A stretch of 42,959 bases of DNA from Bacillota bacterium. Its GTDB lineage: Bacteria > Bacillota > Sulfobacillia > Fermentithermobacillales > Fermentithermobacillaceae. This document shows, piece after piece, positions 9,053 through 16,308 of the stretch. The stretch is from the NCBI GenBank assembly GCA_012841065.1, contig DUVI01000009.1, positions 1 through 42,959 on the forward strand, written 5' to 3'. A model generated the notes under the pieces. The model worked only from the letters and a program-made list of their open reading frames with translations, was not told the origin of the DNA and searched no databases. Positions within the stretch are counted from its first letter, which is position 1, and each line of letters begins with the position of its first letter. Position numbers and translations under genes: made by a program.

Positions 9053-9571
9053 TTACATATCCTCAGGCTCGATGAGCCCGAAGTTGCCGTCTCTGCGCTT
9101 GTAAATCACATTCACAACTCCTGTTTCACCGTTGGCAAATACGAAAAAGTCGTGACCCAGAAGTTCCATTTGAAGCGCAGCTTCTTCCGGCATCATAGGC
9201 TTCATGGCAAAGCGTTTGACCCTAACGATCCTCCCGGTTTCAGGTTCTTGTTTGCCCTGGTCAAGCTTTGGCTCAGGTTTTTCGCGCCTTAGCAGCCTGG
9301 CCTTGTATTTCTCAAGCTGGCGTTCCAGTTTTTCCACTACTAAGTCCACGGATGAAAAAGCGTCTTGAGCAGATTCTTCAGCCCTTACGATCATGTTGTT
9401 GAGAGGAATGGTAACTTCTACTACATATCGGCTACGCACAGTTGAAAAGGTAACCTGGCACACAACAGGATCCTGCCTGATGTATTTTTCGAGTTTGATG
9501 AGCCTTTTCTCTGCGTACTGCCAGAGTGCAGGGGGTACGTCTACGTTCTTCCCTCGGATATTGATCTCCAT
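9053..9571 (-). CDS. hpf: Long-form ribosome hibernation promoting factor
   Basis: About 172 residues. The N-terminal sigma-54 modulation / HPF domain (residues 1-100, starting MEINIRGKNVDVPPALW) binds the 30S decoding region. The C-terminal domain (about 115-172, RFAMKPMMPEEAALQME onward) dimerises to make inactive 100S ribosomes. The ATG at 9571 is chosen because GGAGGT lies 7 nt upstream; the TTG at 9586 overlaps that SD and cannot be the start. The gene is divergent from csp across an intergenic region that carries a TATAAT on this strand and DnaA-like boxes. Expression in stationary phase or cold is typical for the family (established knowledge). Confidence 0.94.
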   Translation of the reverse strand: MEINIRGKNVDVPPALWQYAEKRLIKLEKYIRQDPVVCQVTFSTVRSRYVVEVTIPLNNMIVRAEESAQDAFSSVDLVVEKLERQLEKYKARLLRREKPEPKLDQGKQEPETGRIVRVKRFAMKPMMPEEAALQMELLGHDFFVFANGETGVVNVIYKRRDGNFGLIEPEDM

Positions 9572-9653
9572 CCCGCATACCTCCAACTGAAGTATTTGCC
9601 TAATAGTTATTCCCTATGAAGGGAGCAGACACCTTTAAGAGCGTTACGCGGAA

Positions 9654-9659
9654 ATTATA
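9654..9659 (-). promoter_or_regulatory. hpf: Candidate -10 element for hpf
   Basis: The minus strand reads TATAAT at 9659-9654, about 80 nt before the hpf start. No convincing -35 hexamer is seen 16-18 bp upstream, so an alternative sigma factor or activator could be involved. A small hairpin, TCCCT-N4-AGGGA (9611-9624), lies in the predicted leader. Confidence 0.3.
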
Positions 9660-9722
9660 CCCATCATTCTAATCTTCGACATGTTGTAGCCCAAGTCAAT
9701 ACGGAAAATCGACACGTCTTGA

Positions 9723-9796
9723 CAATCCACAGATATATCCCCAACCAGAAACGTCTATTTAACTGGTTATCAACAAAATTGCCCACATTATCCACA
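9723..9796 (+). promoter_or_regulatory. Cluster of three DnaA-box-like 9-mers
   Basis: TTATCCACA at 9788-9796 is a perfect DnaA box; TTATCAACA at 9767-9775 has one mismatch and CAATCCACA at 9723-9731 two. All share one orientation, spaced 44 and 21 bp, that is close to four and two helical turns. They lie between hpf and csp, upstream of the csp promoter. The 348-bp region (9572-9919) otherwise holds the hpf -10, the csp promoter and the csp leader hairpin. Confidence 0.5.
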
Positions 9797-9815
9797 GGAT
9801 ATAAACCATTGTGTG

Positions 9816-9844
9816 TTGACTCTTGATCATGGGAATGCTATAGT
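9816..9844 (+). promoter_or_regulatory. Strong sigma-A-type promoter of csp
   Basis: TTGACT (9816-9821), 17-bp spacer, TATAGT (9839-9844). Both hexamers are one base from consensus and the spacing is ideal. Transcription would start near 9851, giving a leader of about 70 nt before the csp ATG. Confidence 0.8.
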
Positions 9845-9870
9845 CCGAACACGAGCCAAAAGCTCCAAAA

Positions 9871-9895
9871 GACGACGTGGCCGGGACCCGTCGTC
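9871..9895 (+). promoter_or_regulatory. Hairpin in csp 5' leader
   Basis: GACGACG (9871-9877) pairs perfectly with CGTCGTC (9889-9895) around an 11-nt GC-rich loop. It ends 8 nt before the AGGAGG SD (9903-9908), which itself is a rather long 11 nt from the ATG at 9920. A structured leader of this sort could modulate stability or translation with temperature (inference from cold-shock mRNAs). Confidence 0.45.
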
Positions 9896-9919
9896 GGGAA
9901 TTAGGAGGAATGTCCCGAA

Positions 9920-10123
9920 ATGCAAGGCAAAGTAAAATGGTTCAACGCGCAAAAAGGCTATGGTTTCATTCAACGTGAAAACGGACCTGATGTGTTCGTC
10001 CATTATTCAGCAATCAAAGAAGGAGGGTTCCGTACACTGAATGAAGGCGATCTGGTAGAATTTGACATCATCGAAGGCCCTAAAGGCCTTCAAGCTGCCA
10101 ATGTAAGCAAGATTGTTGTGTAA
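9920..10123 (+). CDS. Cold-shock protein (CspA family)
   Basis: 67 residues, one complete cold-shock domain. RNP1 (KGYGFIQ, residues 13-19) and RNP2 (DVFVHYSAI, residues 25-33) nucleic-acid-binding motifs are present, with the usual [10 protein letters not shown] start. Such proteins melt RNA structure and act as chaperones for mRNA in the cold and in normal growth. It is a single-gene plus-strand unit with its own promoter and a terminator, set between two minus-strand gene blocks. The SD AGGAGG is 11 nt upstream of the ATG, longer than usual; a nearer ATG at 9910 is out of frame and would give only a 22-codon peptide. Confidence 0.96.
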   Translation: MQGKVKWFNAQKGYGFIQRENGPDVFVHYSAIKEGGFRTLNEGDLVEFDIIEGPKGLQAANVSKIVV

Positions 10124-10136
10124 ACATGGCCAAGGT

Positions 10137-10163
10137 GCCCCGGCCGCATGTGCCGGGGCTTTC
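10137..10163 (+). terminator. Rho-independent terminator of csp
   Basis: GCCCCGGC (10137-10144) and GCCGGGGC (10152-10159) form a perfect 8-bp GC-rich stem with a 7-nt loop, followed by TTTCATCTTGT, only 13 nt after the csp stop. The T tract is short. It lies between convergent csp and the fliT-like gene, so it may act on both strands. Confidence 0.75.
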
Positions 10164-10170
10164 ATCTTGT

Positions 10171-10512
10171 CTACAGGATACTGTCAAACCGTCTGTTACC
10201 CCTGAGTCCCCTGCAATAAGCCATGAGCACCCTGAGTTTGTTGGAGATCTCAAGCATTTCCCGGTTGTCCTGTTCCATCTTTTGTTTTGCAAGTTCAAAG
10301 ATCTCCTCATCAAACTCATTGATGCAAAGGGCAACTTCTTTGGCGAACACTTTCTGAGTATCTGTAAGATCAGTTACAGCCTTGGCGCCGAGCCGCTCAA
10401 GTATCTCTCCACGCTTGTCTATAAGAGCCCGCACTTCCTGGAAGTTGCCGACCCTGGCCGAGTCCCTGGCTTGAGCGGTAAGTGCCAAAAGATCCCTAAA
10501 CCCCTCAACCAT
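10171..10512 (-). CDS. fliT: FliT-like flagellar export chaperone
   Basis: 113 residues, almost entirely helical with heptad-like hydrophobic spacing. It directly follows fliS and overlaps its end by 8 nt, the usual place of FliT, the chaperone that binds the filament cap FliD. FliT sequences diverge strongly, so the assignment rests on position, length, helical character and an LIDKRGEILERL segment resembling the family. It is the last gene of the flagellar block and converges with csp across the shared terminator. Confidence 0.65.
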   Translation of the reverse strand: MVEGFRDLLALTAQARDSARVGNFQEVRALIDKRGEILERLGAKAVTDLTDTQKVFAKEVALCINEFDEEIFELAKQKMEQDNREMLEISNKLRVLMAYCRGLRGNRRFDSIL

Positions 10513-10897
10513 AGTTCCTCATCGCTTCCTCCCAGGCATCCCTGATCTGGGTAACTACTTGTATGGCATCCTCTACCGAACCGGTTTGCTTCCGGATATT
10601 AGCTTTGATAAGACACGAATACGCAAAATCGTAAAGGGAATTTAGCCCCGCGGCCAGATCTCCCGCGGTGAAATCCAGAGCCGCCCTCAACTCATGGATG
10701 ATTTCCTGGGCGCGCACCAGTTTATCATTGGCGCCGGTATTGTCCTTTCCCTCAATGTAAGTTATAGCTTCCTTCATGTTTCTGAGGCAGCCGTTGAGCA
10801 GCATCAGCACGAGCTCGGCAGGGGAAGCCGTCTCCACACTGGACTGCTTGTAAGCGTTTAGCACCTTCTGCCTATTGGCAGCATTAGCTGCATACAT
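10505..10897 (-). CDS. fliS: Flagellin export chaperone FliS
   Basis: About 130 residues, a four-helix bundle protein that binds the C-terminus of flagellin and stops it polymerising in the cytoplasm. Family features are the N-terminal MYAANAANRQ, then SVETASPAELVLMLLNGCLR and the late LIKANIRKQ segment. ATG 10897 is preferred over TTG 10906, since it gives the normal N-terminus; a GGGTGAT SD lies about 11 nt upstream, and TTG 10900 is a third possibility. It sits between fliD and the fliT-like gene. Its flagellin partner gene is not in the window. Confidence 0.92.
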   Translation of the reverse strand: MYAANAANRQKVLNAYKQSSVETASPAELVLMLLNGCLRNMKEAITYIEGKDNTGANDKLVRAQEIIHELRAALDFTAGDLAAGLNSLYDFAYSCLIKANIRKQTGSVEDAIQVVTQIRDAWEEAMRNYG

Positions 10898-10928
10898 CAA
10901 GTCCAATCACCCGGTCTCTCTATATCTG

Positions 10929-12287
10929 TCACGAGAACAACCTCTGTACCTGCTGCGACATAAACAGGCTCTGGGAGTTCATCTGAATCAACAGCGATTC
11001 CAGGGCGGTAAACTGCCTTCTCAGGCTCGTAAGTCGCACTTCCAGCCGTCTCTCCAGGTTCTCGATCTGACGGGATATGTCCTTGTTCTGAGCTTCCAGC
11101 GTTGACTCTCTCAAAGGCAAGAATCCGTCATGGGCAACGTACATTTCCAGAACCTGCTTCAGGCTGACCAATGCCCCTTGTGAATCAGGTTCATCTCCAC
11201 CCAGAAGCGACGCAACAGCTTCCCTGTTTTCAGCAAGCGCCTCCCTGAGTCTTGATTCGTCAAGGGTGAGCTTGCCGTCCCTTGAATATGCCCCGATACT
11301 GCCGGTGCTTATCCCAATGTCGCCTATAAACCTGAACCCCGGAAGCTTGTCTGATACTTCCCTGAAAATCGTCTGCCGGATCTGGCTCAGCAATCTTTGA
11401 AGCAGGGGATCGCCGAACAGTAGACCTGCAGTCCTTGTCTCGCTGTCGTATGCGTTGTACCTGGCCGTCAAATCCAAGAGGCTGTTATATTCGTTTATGA
11501 AGTCACGCACCGTCTTTACCAATGCATCATCGTCATAGCTCACTGAGACCGAAGTAACCCCGGTCTTGTGAAGAGTCAGGCGCAGTCCGGGAATGGCGTC
11601 TGTGATATCATTGGAATCCCTTTGGAACGTGATGCCGTTTATCTTAAACGTAGCTTTGGCAGGTTCGTGCCCTTCTACCGTACTTAATCCTAAATCCATG
11701 CCTTGCTCAAAGCCTTGTTGCTCAAAGGTAATAGCTTGCCCTGTAGATTCAGCAACCAGCACAAGCCTGTACTCTGAAGGCTCAACCTGCAGCACTGAAG
11801 CTTTGATACCAAGATCTTCTATGCTGTTTATCTGTGCCGCGATTGAGTTGAGGCTGTCATCTTCCCCGACAACGATCTCCTCTGCAGCATCGCCTATTCC
11901 AAGCACTAACCTGCCTGAAAACCCCAGCGCCTCATCAGGAGATTGGGTGAAACTGCGGGATTGAAGTGTGTGGGCTCTCGCCAGGTTGATCACTTCAATC
12001 TGATAAGTTCCGGGCACGGCAGTCTCCGAAGCTGTAGCTGAAACCACCTCCGAATGCCCGCATTTAGCCGTCTTTGCAGTGAAGACTCCCTGTTCCAGAA
12101 GTGGCTTCATTTTTGACATGAGCGATTCCAGTTTCGACTTGAGGGTATTCCAAGCTGCCTTTTTGCTGGATATCGTTTGTTGCTTAGCTTCCAAGGCAAC
12201 TAAAGGCTGCCTTTCAACTCTCATGAGTTCCTGGATCAAGTTTTCAGTATCCAGCCCTGTTACATTAAGACTAATAGGGGAACTCAA
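10929..12287 (-). CDS. fliD: Flagellar filament cap protein FliD
   Basis: About 452 residues. FliD caps the growing filament and helps flagellin fold into place. The N-terminal D0 domain shows GLDTENLIQELMRVERQPL; the C-terminal domain has a long coiled-coil (IENLERRLEVRLTSLRRQ) followed by the LIQMNSQSLFM end. The middle is variable. TTG 12287 is chosen because GAGGTGG lies 6 nt upstream; the upstream GTG 12296 overlaps that SD. In B. subtilis hag (flagellin) lies between csrA and fliD; here that gap is only about 70 bp and holds no gene. Confidence 0.94.
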   Translation of the reverse strand: MSSPISLNVTGLDTENLIQELMRVERQPLVALEAKQQTISSKKAAWNTLKSKLESLMSKMKPLLEQGVFTAKTAKCGHSEVVSATASETAVPGTYQIEVINLARAHTLQSRSFTQSPDEALGFSGRLVLGIGDAAEEIVVGEDDSLNSIAAQINSIEDLGIKASVLQVEPSEYRLVLVAESTGQAITFEQQGFEQGMDLGLSTVEGHEPAKATFKINGITFQRDSNDITDAIPGLRLTLHKTGVTSVSVSYDDDALVKTVRDFINEYNSLLDLTARYNAYDSETRTAGLLFGDPLLQRLLSQIRQTIFREVSDKLPGFRFIGDIGISTGSIGAYSRDGKLTLDESRLREALAENREAVASLLGGDEPDSQGALVSLKQVLEMYVAHDGFLPLRESTLEAQNKDISRQIENLERRLEVRLTSLRRQFTALESLLIQMNSQSLFMSQQVQRLFS

Positions 12288-12358
12288 ACAGACCACCTCG
12301 CCAAACTATGTTCAATCTCCGCTGGGAATCCAAATGCCAAAATAAAAGGCAGTGACTT

Positions 12359-12646
12359 TCAATCAGGAAGCTCATCGGAAGAATCATCAGGGCAATTTAA
12401 CGAAATTTCCTCAGACAGTTCCCTCTCCAAACCGTCCAAAACATCCAACACAGGATCTTTGGCCTCCATCATTTCTTTCTTCACTTCGATTTCCACTTCT
12501 TCCCGCAACACCTTGGTACCCAGGGGAGCTTCAATACCTAACCGTACCAAAGCCCGTGACCCCCTGCCCCTGACCTCAGTTACGCGAACCACAATATCAT
12601 CGCCGATTAATATCGCCTCGCCTACTCGTCTGGACAAAACAAGCAT
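12359..12646 (-). CDS. csrA: Carbon storage regulator CsrA with long acidic tail
   Basis: 95 residues, against about 61-75 in most CsrA proteins. The core (residues 1-50: MLVLSRRVGEAILIGDDI and RVGIEAP-like segments with RALVRLGIEAPL) is the RNA-binding beta-dimer that blocks SD sites, classically of flagellin mRNA. A helical, acidic C-terminal extension follows (about 50-95, ending PDDSSDELPD). In FliW-containing bacteria the C-terminal helix of CsrA contacts FliW, so the extension may matter there (inference). ATG 12646 overlaps the fliW stop region by translational coupling (2-nt gap), with an AAAGGA SD inside fliW. Confidence 0.93.
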   Translation of the reverse strand: MLVLSRRVGEAILIGDDIVVRVTEVRGRGSRALVRLGIEAPLGTKVLREEVEIEVKKEMMEAKDPVLDVLDGLERELSEEISLNCPDDSSDELPD

Positions 12647-12647
12647 G

Positions 12648-13100
12648 TCAGCCCGTCCTTTTCATCAGGTTTCGGAGCGCCACAAACACTTGATGCTTGG
12701 TGGTGTATTTGGGATCACTTATGATGACCTGTTTGCCAAGGCGTTTTGCAGGGTTAACCACAAGCGGGGCCAGCAGGTTTGCCGTCATCTGCTTTACATC
12801 TTCAGGCACTGTAACCACGGACAACAGTACCAGCTCATCAATGTTGGAAGCTTCTAGGCATCCAAGATCGCCTGGAGCAAACACAGGATCATAGTCTACA
12901 AACGGCACCCTGGGATCCAGGATCACAAACCCTAAAGACGCTTCATCCACAGACTGAAGCCACTTGAGAAACCCGCCTTTATCCAAGTCAAGCACGATAT
13001 ATTCCCGGTAATCAGGAAAGCCGATGAGCCCGTCCGGAAAATGCAGGATTTTGCTTTCATCTACGTTGACGATGCCAAAACGCTTGGTGGGAACTTCCAC
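12648..13100 (-). CDS. fliW: Flagellar assembly factor FliW
   Basis: 150 residues. FliW binds flagellin and, when released, sequesters CsrA, forming the partner-switch that matches flagellin translation to export. Family features: FGIVNVDESKILHFPDGLIGF at the start (residues about 7-27) and the late NLLAPLVVNP segment. GTG 13100 is chosen: AGGAGGG lies 6 nt upstream, and the resulting MEVPTKRFG start fits the family, whereas the GTG at 13130 would add ten residues and place the SD inside the coding region. csrA follows at 1-nt distance. Confidence 0.93.
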   Translation of the reverse strand: MEVPTKRFGIVNVDESKILHFPDGLIGFPDYREYIVLDLDKGGFLKWLQSVDEASLGFVILDPRVPFVDYDPVFAPGDLGCLEASNIDELVLLSVVTVPEDVKQMTANLLAPLVVNPAKRLGKQVIISDPKYTTKHQVFVALRNLMKRTG

Positions 13101-13140
13101 ATATATCCCTCCTGTGCCGGCGCAATGCACCGGCCAGCCG

Positions 13141-13950
13141 TTACCTCAGATGATCGAGCAAGCTCGGTTGGATGAGCCTTGCTCCTACCGCCAGGGCAGC
13201 TTGGTAAGCTGCTTCATGCGACTTGAGTCTTACAGTAACTTCGACCAGGTCCACGTCCTCAACATTCGAAAGCAGCCGTTGATACTCAATATCCATATTG
13301 ACCGCCTTCTCGTCCAAAAGTCTGAGCCTTCTAATCTTCGCCCCGTTCTTTGCCCGTTCAGCCAGGATCGTGTCCAGGCCTTCGTCTAATTTGCCCCATG
13401 CGTCCTGTATGACTTCTTCATCAGCTGCCTCAAGCCCGGCTATAAGTTGGTCAAATGTGGCCTCGATGTCATCCTGCAAATCGCTCAAATCTTTGGCTGT
13501 GATCATTACGTCACGGGCCAGCCTCCACTCGGGCATGGTTCCCTGAAGCAATTTCCGATCGTCAACGGTAGTATCCATCACGCTAAGTGCCTCGTCTTTG
13601 AGCTGCCTCATCTCAGCCGCAATGGCAGCCTTGGCATCGGGAGGCGTAGTTCCGGTAGCCCCGGTTTGGGCAAGTTCCCTGGCCCTTGTAAACACGTTGG
13701 TCAGGTGAGAAAGGGCTTGCTCAGTCTGCTCCATCCAGTTCCTAGCCTTGTCCATGTTGCGCATGTACTGGCTGATTACAGACCTATCGTGGCGTAAGTA
13801 TATCGCCCTTCCGGCTCCTATCGGATCATCCTGGGGCCTGTCAATCGCCCTGCCTGAAGAAGCCTGCTCTTGAAGTTTGGTAAGCCTCTTCTCCACCTTG
13901 AATATGTTGTAGAGAAAGTTTCTTTCAATCGACAGATCCGTCACACGCAC
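13141..13950 (-). CDS. flgL: Flagellar hook-filament junction protein FlgL
   Basis: About 269 residues, somewhat short for FlgL (often 290-320), with the variable outer domain reduced. The N-terminal flagellin-like helix (RLTKLQEQASSGRAIDRPQD) and the C-terminal helix (LKSHEAAYQAALAVGARL) are conserved and polymerise with FlgK between hook and filament. GTG 13950 gives the canonical MRVTD start and lies 8 nt from GGAGGT; ATG 13956 is too close (2 nt). The gene follows flgK and precedes fliW. Confidence 0.93.
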   Translation of the reverse strand: MRVTDLSIERNFLYNIFKVEKRLTKLQEQASSGRAIDRPQDDPIGAGRAIYLRHDRSVISQYMRNMDKARNWMEQTEQALSHLTNVFTRARELAQTGATGTTPPDAKAAIAAEMRQLKDEALSVMDTTVDDRKLLQGTMPEWRLARDVMITAKDLSDLQDDIEATFDQLIAGLEAADEEVIQDAWGKLDEGLDTILAERAKNGAKIRRLRLLDEKAVNMDIEYQRLLSNVEDVDLVEVTVRLKSHEAAYQAALAVGARLIQPSLLDHLR

Positions 13951-13984
13951 ACGCATCTACCTCCAGTTCCTCAGTGCCCCTATC

Positions 13985-15427
13985 TTAGCGGCCTCCAAGT
14001 CCCATCCTGTTTATGATAGTATCGAGCATTTCGTCTGCTACGGTAATCACCCTGCTGGCTGCGTTGAAAGCATGCTGTTCCCGTATCAGGTTGGTGATTT
14101 CTTCGTCAAGGGACACTCCGCTTATTGAATCCTTCCTGTTTGCAAGTTCTTTGACCAGGAGTTCCTGGGTGCTGAAACCGCTTTCAACTTTCTGGGCATC
14201 AATCCCCAGGCTGCCTACAATAGCTACCCATTTTTCGGCGAAGTCTCCGTCAGACACCTGGAATGAAGCATCCAACCCGGTAAGATACTCAAGGTATTCA
14301 TTGTGGGTGCCTTCTATGAAATCGGCGATGGCCAATGCTATGCTCCCGTCAAGGGGATCTGCACCCACTTGGGTTCTGATGTTGCCCGGGTCTTGGACGA
14401 TGAGATCGTTTACCTTTATGGTTGCCAGGATATCGTCGCCGAATTCGAAAAACGGGATCGCCTGAATGCCTAAACCAGGATCTACGTTTGACATATGTAT
14501 GAAATTTATCCCGTTTGCCACTTTCGCCACTGAATCGCTCAATTGCTTCCGGAACCTTGCCACCACGTCATCCCTGGCGATCTTGTGGCCGCCCAGATTT
14601 CCGCCAATGGAGTCCAAATGGATTTTGTCAGTCTCGTTTGGGCCTGTAATCACATGGAACTTCACGCCGTCAGCAGTGAGGGCATATCCCAAACCATAAT
14701 GCTTAGCACCATCCACCAGCCGGACCCCGCCAAGGTTGACTTGAACCGTTCCGTTGTCCAGGTAGTTCACGGTGGCGCCTGTAAGTTCAGTGAGTTCATC
14801 AAGGAGCAAGTCCCGCTTGTCCAGCAGATCTCCTACAGGCTCTTTCCTGGCAAGTGCCCTGGAAATCTCCATATTGAGGGAGCTCACCCGTTCTGCCAGC
14901 ATATTGACTTGAGCTACACCTGCGTCAATCCCGTTCTCAAGGTCCACTGCGAGCGAGTCCAGCTGGCTTGCCAGGTGCCTTATCATATCAGTAAGGGAAC
15001 GGCCTGCTTCAAGCAATTGGACCCTGGCTGACTCTGAATCGGGCTCCGAGGATAGGTCATGCCACGATGCCCAGAAGAAGTCAAAGGAATCCCTGATACT
15101 TGAGTCAGACGGTTCCGCAAACACGATCTGCGTGTGTTCAAACACTTCTTTTTGGATGGAAAGGGCAGCTTTCTTCTCCGTTTCGCTCCTCAGCACGGCA
15201 TCGACGAATCTGTCCCTTATCCTGGCTATGTCCGCAACCTTCACTCCCATGCCCGATACACCCATCCCCAGAGGCAGCCTTTGAATAATCGGCTCCAAAG
15301 ACACCCGCTGGCGGGAATAACCGGGAGTGGCGGCGTTTGCTATGTTGTGCCCTGTAACGTCCATTGCGTGCCTGGATGCCATTAGGGCTGATTTACCTAT
15401 TTCGAGAGTCGTAAACGTTGATGACAA
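13985..15427 (-). CDS. flgK: Flagellar hook-filament junction protein FlgK
   Basis: 480 residues. FlgK (HAP1) is the first junction ring between hook and filament. The N-terminal rod/hook-type motif (HNIANAATPGYSRQRV, near residues 27-42) and the C-terminal helix (REQHAFNAASRVITVADEM) are intact. TTG 15427 starts it, with a very strong GGAGGTGAT SD 5 nt upstream. The variable middle has FlgK-like LDKRDLLLDELTEL near residues 182-195. It lies between flgN, its export chaperone, and flgL. Confidence 0.95.
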   Translation of the reverse strand: MSSTFTTLEIGKSALMASRHAMDVTGHNIANAATPGYSRQRVSLEPIIQRLPLGMGVSGMGVKVADIARIRDRFVDAVLRSETEKKAALSIQKEVFEHTQIVFAEPSDSSIRDSFDFFWASWHDLSSEPDSESARVQLLEAGRSLTDMIRHLASQLDSLAVDLENGIDAGVAQVNMLAERVSSLNMEISRALARKEPVGDLLDKRDLLLDELTELTGATVNYLDNGTVQVNLGGVRLVDGAKHYGLGYALTADGVKFHVITGPNETDKIHLDSIGGNLGGHKIARDDVVARFRKQLSDSVAKVANGINFIHMSNVDPGLGIQAIPFFEFGDDILATIKVNDLIVQDPGNIRTQVGADPLDGSIALAIADFIEGTHNEYLEYLTGLDASFQVSDGDFAEKWVAIVGSLGIDAQKVESGFSTQELLVKELANRKDSISGVSLDEEITNLIREQHAFNAASRVITVADEMLDTIINRMGLGGR

Positions 15428-15444
15428 TCAAATCACCTCCAAAG

Positions 15445-15861
15445 CTAAGCCTTTTGGTCAAACGCAATAGGCGGGGTTTTCGAAGTCTTAGAGTAGTCAT
15501 CTTGGGGAATGAAGAGCCCTAATTCATATCTCACGATTTCCAAACTCTTGGATATGAGTTCTTGGTTCTGTTCGTTCAATACCTGAAGCTGCCTCACTTT
15601 TTGTGCCGCTTCTTGTTTCAATTTGTCCAGAGTCTCGCCTGAATCAGGTTCATCCGGCAACAAGAGGGGCTCAGCACCCAACCTTTCTTGAATCGCCTGA
15701 AGATCTTGAAGTGTTTTTTCTTCCTTGCGGATTATCTGTTCAAGTCCTGAACAATCGCCGACAATCACTAAACGTTGTTTCTCTTTGGCAGACTCTATCA
15801 ATGTGTCAAGGAATAAGTTCAAACTAGACAATAAAAACAGGGAGGTGTTTTGCTGTTCCAA
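15445..15861 (-). CDS. flgN: FlgN-like export chaperone
   Basis: 138 residues, helical, with the usual FlgN layout: an N-terminal LNLFLDTLIESAKEKQRLV helix, a central EQIIRKEEKTLQDLQAIQ helix and a long C-terminal coiled helix. FlgN protects FlgK and FlgL before secretion. Position between flgM and flgK matches B. subtilis yvyG. The start is TTG 15861 with GGGG about 9 nt upstream. Identification rests on synteny plus pattern, because FlgN sequences diverge. Confidence 0.85.
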   Translation of the reverse strand: MEQQNTSLFLLSSLNLFLDTLIESAKEKQRLVIVGDCSGLEQIIRKEEKTLQDLQAIQERLGAEPLLLPDEPDSGETLDKLKQEAAQKVRQLQVLNEQNQELISKSLEIVRYELGLFIPQDDYSKTSKTPPIAFDQKA

Positions 15862-15924
15862 ATAAAATCGCCCCTTTCACAGGGACGGTAGCAAGCTAAA
15901 GTAAGCCGCTGTTGAGGCGGGTCG

Positions 15925-16221
15925 TTACCGGATTCGGTCTGCCAGGAGTCTTCCCAGCATTTTCTCAGCCACAGACTCAGGATCTACAGAATACTCACCG
16001 GACTCAACTGCGCTGGCAAGAGGTTCTACTATATCCTGGCGGATATCAGGGGAAGCGTGGACCAACCGCTTCACTTTCTCGATATCTTCCATACTAAATG
16101 ACAGCCTCACTTTGTCTTGCTGGGCAGGTTGAGTTACACCGGTGTCTCTGGGAACCGGCCTTGAAGTTTTGCTTGCTTTATATACCTTGAGCACCTGTTC
16201 TATCTGTGTTCTGGATATCAT
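15925..16221 (-). CDS. flgM: Anti-sigma-28 factor FlgM
   Basis: About 98 residues. FlgM binds the flagellar sigma factor (SigD/FliA) until hook completion allows its export. The N-terminus (ISRTQIEQVLKVYKAS) and the C-terminal sigma-binding region (DKVRLSFSMEDIEKVKRLV, then RQDIVEPLASAVESGEY) fit the family. ATG 16221 or TTG 16224 is preferred because AAAGAGG lies just upstream; GTG 16251 is possible but has a poor SD and would lie almost at the predicted transcription start. The order yvyF-flgM-flgN-flgK-flgL matches B. subtilis. Confidence 0.88.
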   Translation of the reverse strand: MISRTQIEQVLKVYKASKTSRPVPRDTGVTQPAQQDKVRLSFSMEDIEKVKRLVHASPDIRQDIVEPLASAVESGEYSVDPESVAEKMLGRLLADRIR

Positions 16222-16263
16222 CAACTTGACATCGCCTCTTTCAAATGCCACCGTCCATCTTAC

Positions 16264-16291
16264 TCATCGTGCATGAGTGTCAGGACGTTTA
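16264..16291 (-). promoter_or_regulatory. flgM: Candidate sigma-D (sigma-28) promoter for flgM
   Basis: The minus strand has TAAA (16291-16288), a 16-bp spacer, then CACGATGA (16271-16264), 5 of 8 bases matching the GCCGATAA-type -10. Predicted transcription starts near 16257, about 35 nt before the preferred flgM ATG. Weak match, supported mainly by its position. Confidence 0.3.
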
Positions 16292-16308
16292 GCTTTATTG
16301 AACAAAAC

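Noticed and set aside
9572-9586. hpf start at TTG 9586
   Set aside because: This codon overlaps the GGAGGT SD that serves ATG 9571, and the extra residues are not family-like.
9723-9796. Chromosomal origin of replication
   Set aside because: Only three boxes, no dnaA, dnaN, rpmH or gyrB nearby, and no clear unwinding element with DnaA-trio repeats; a minor DnaA cluster is more likely.
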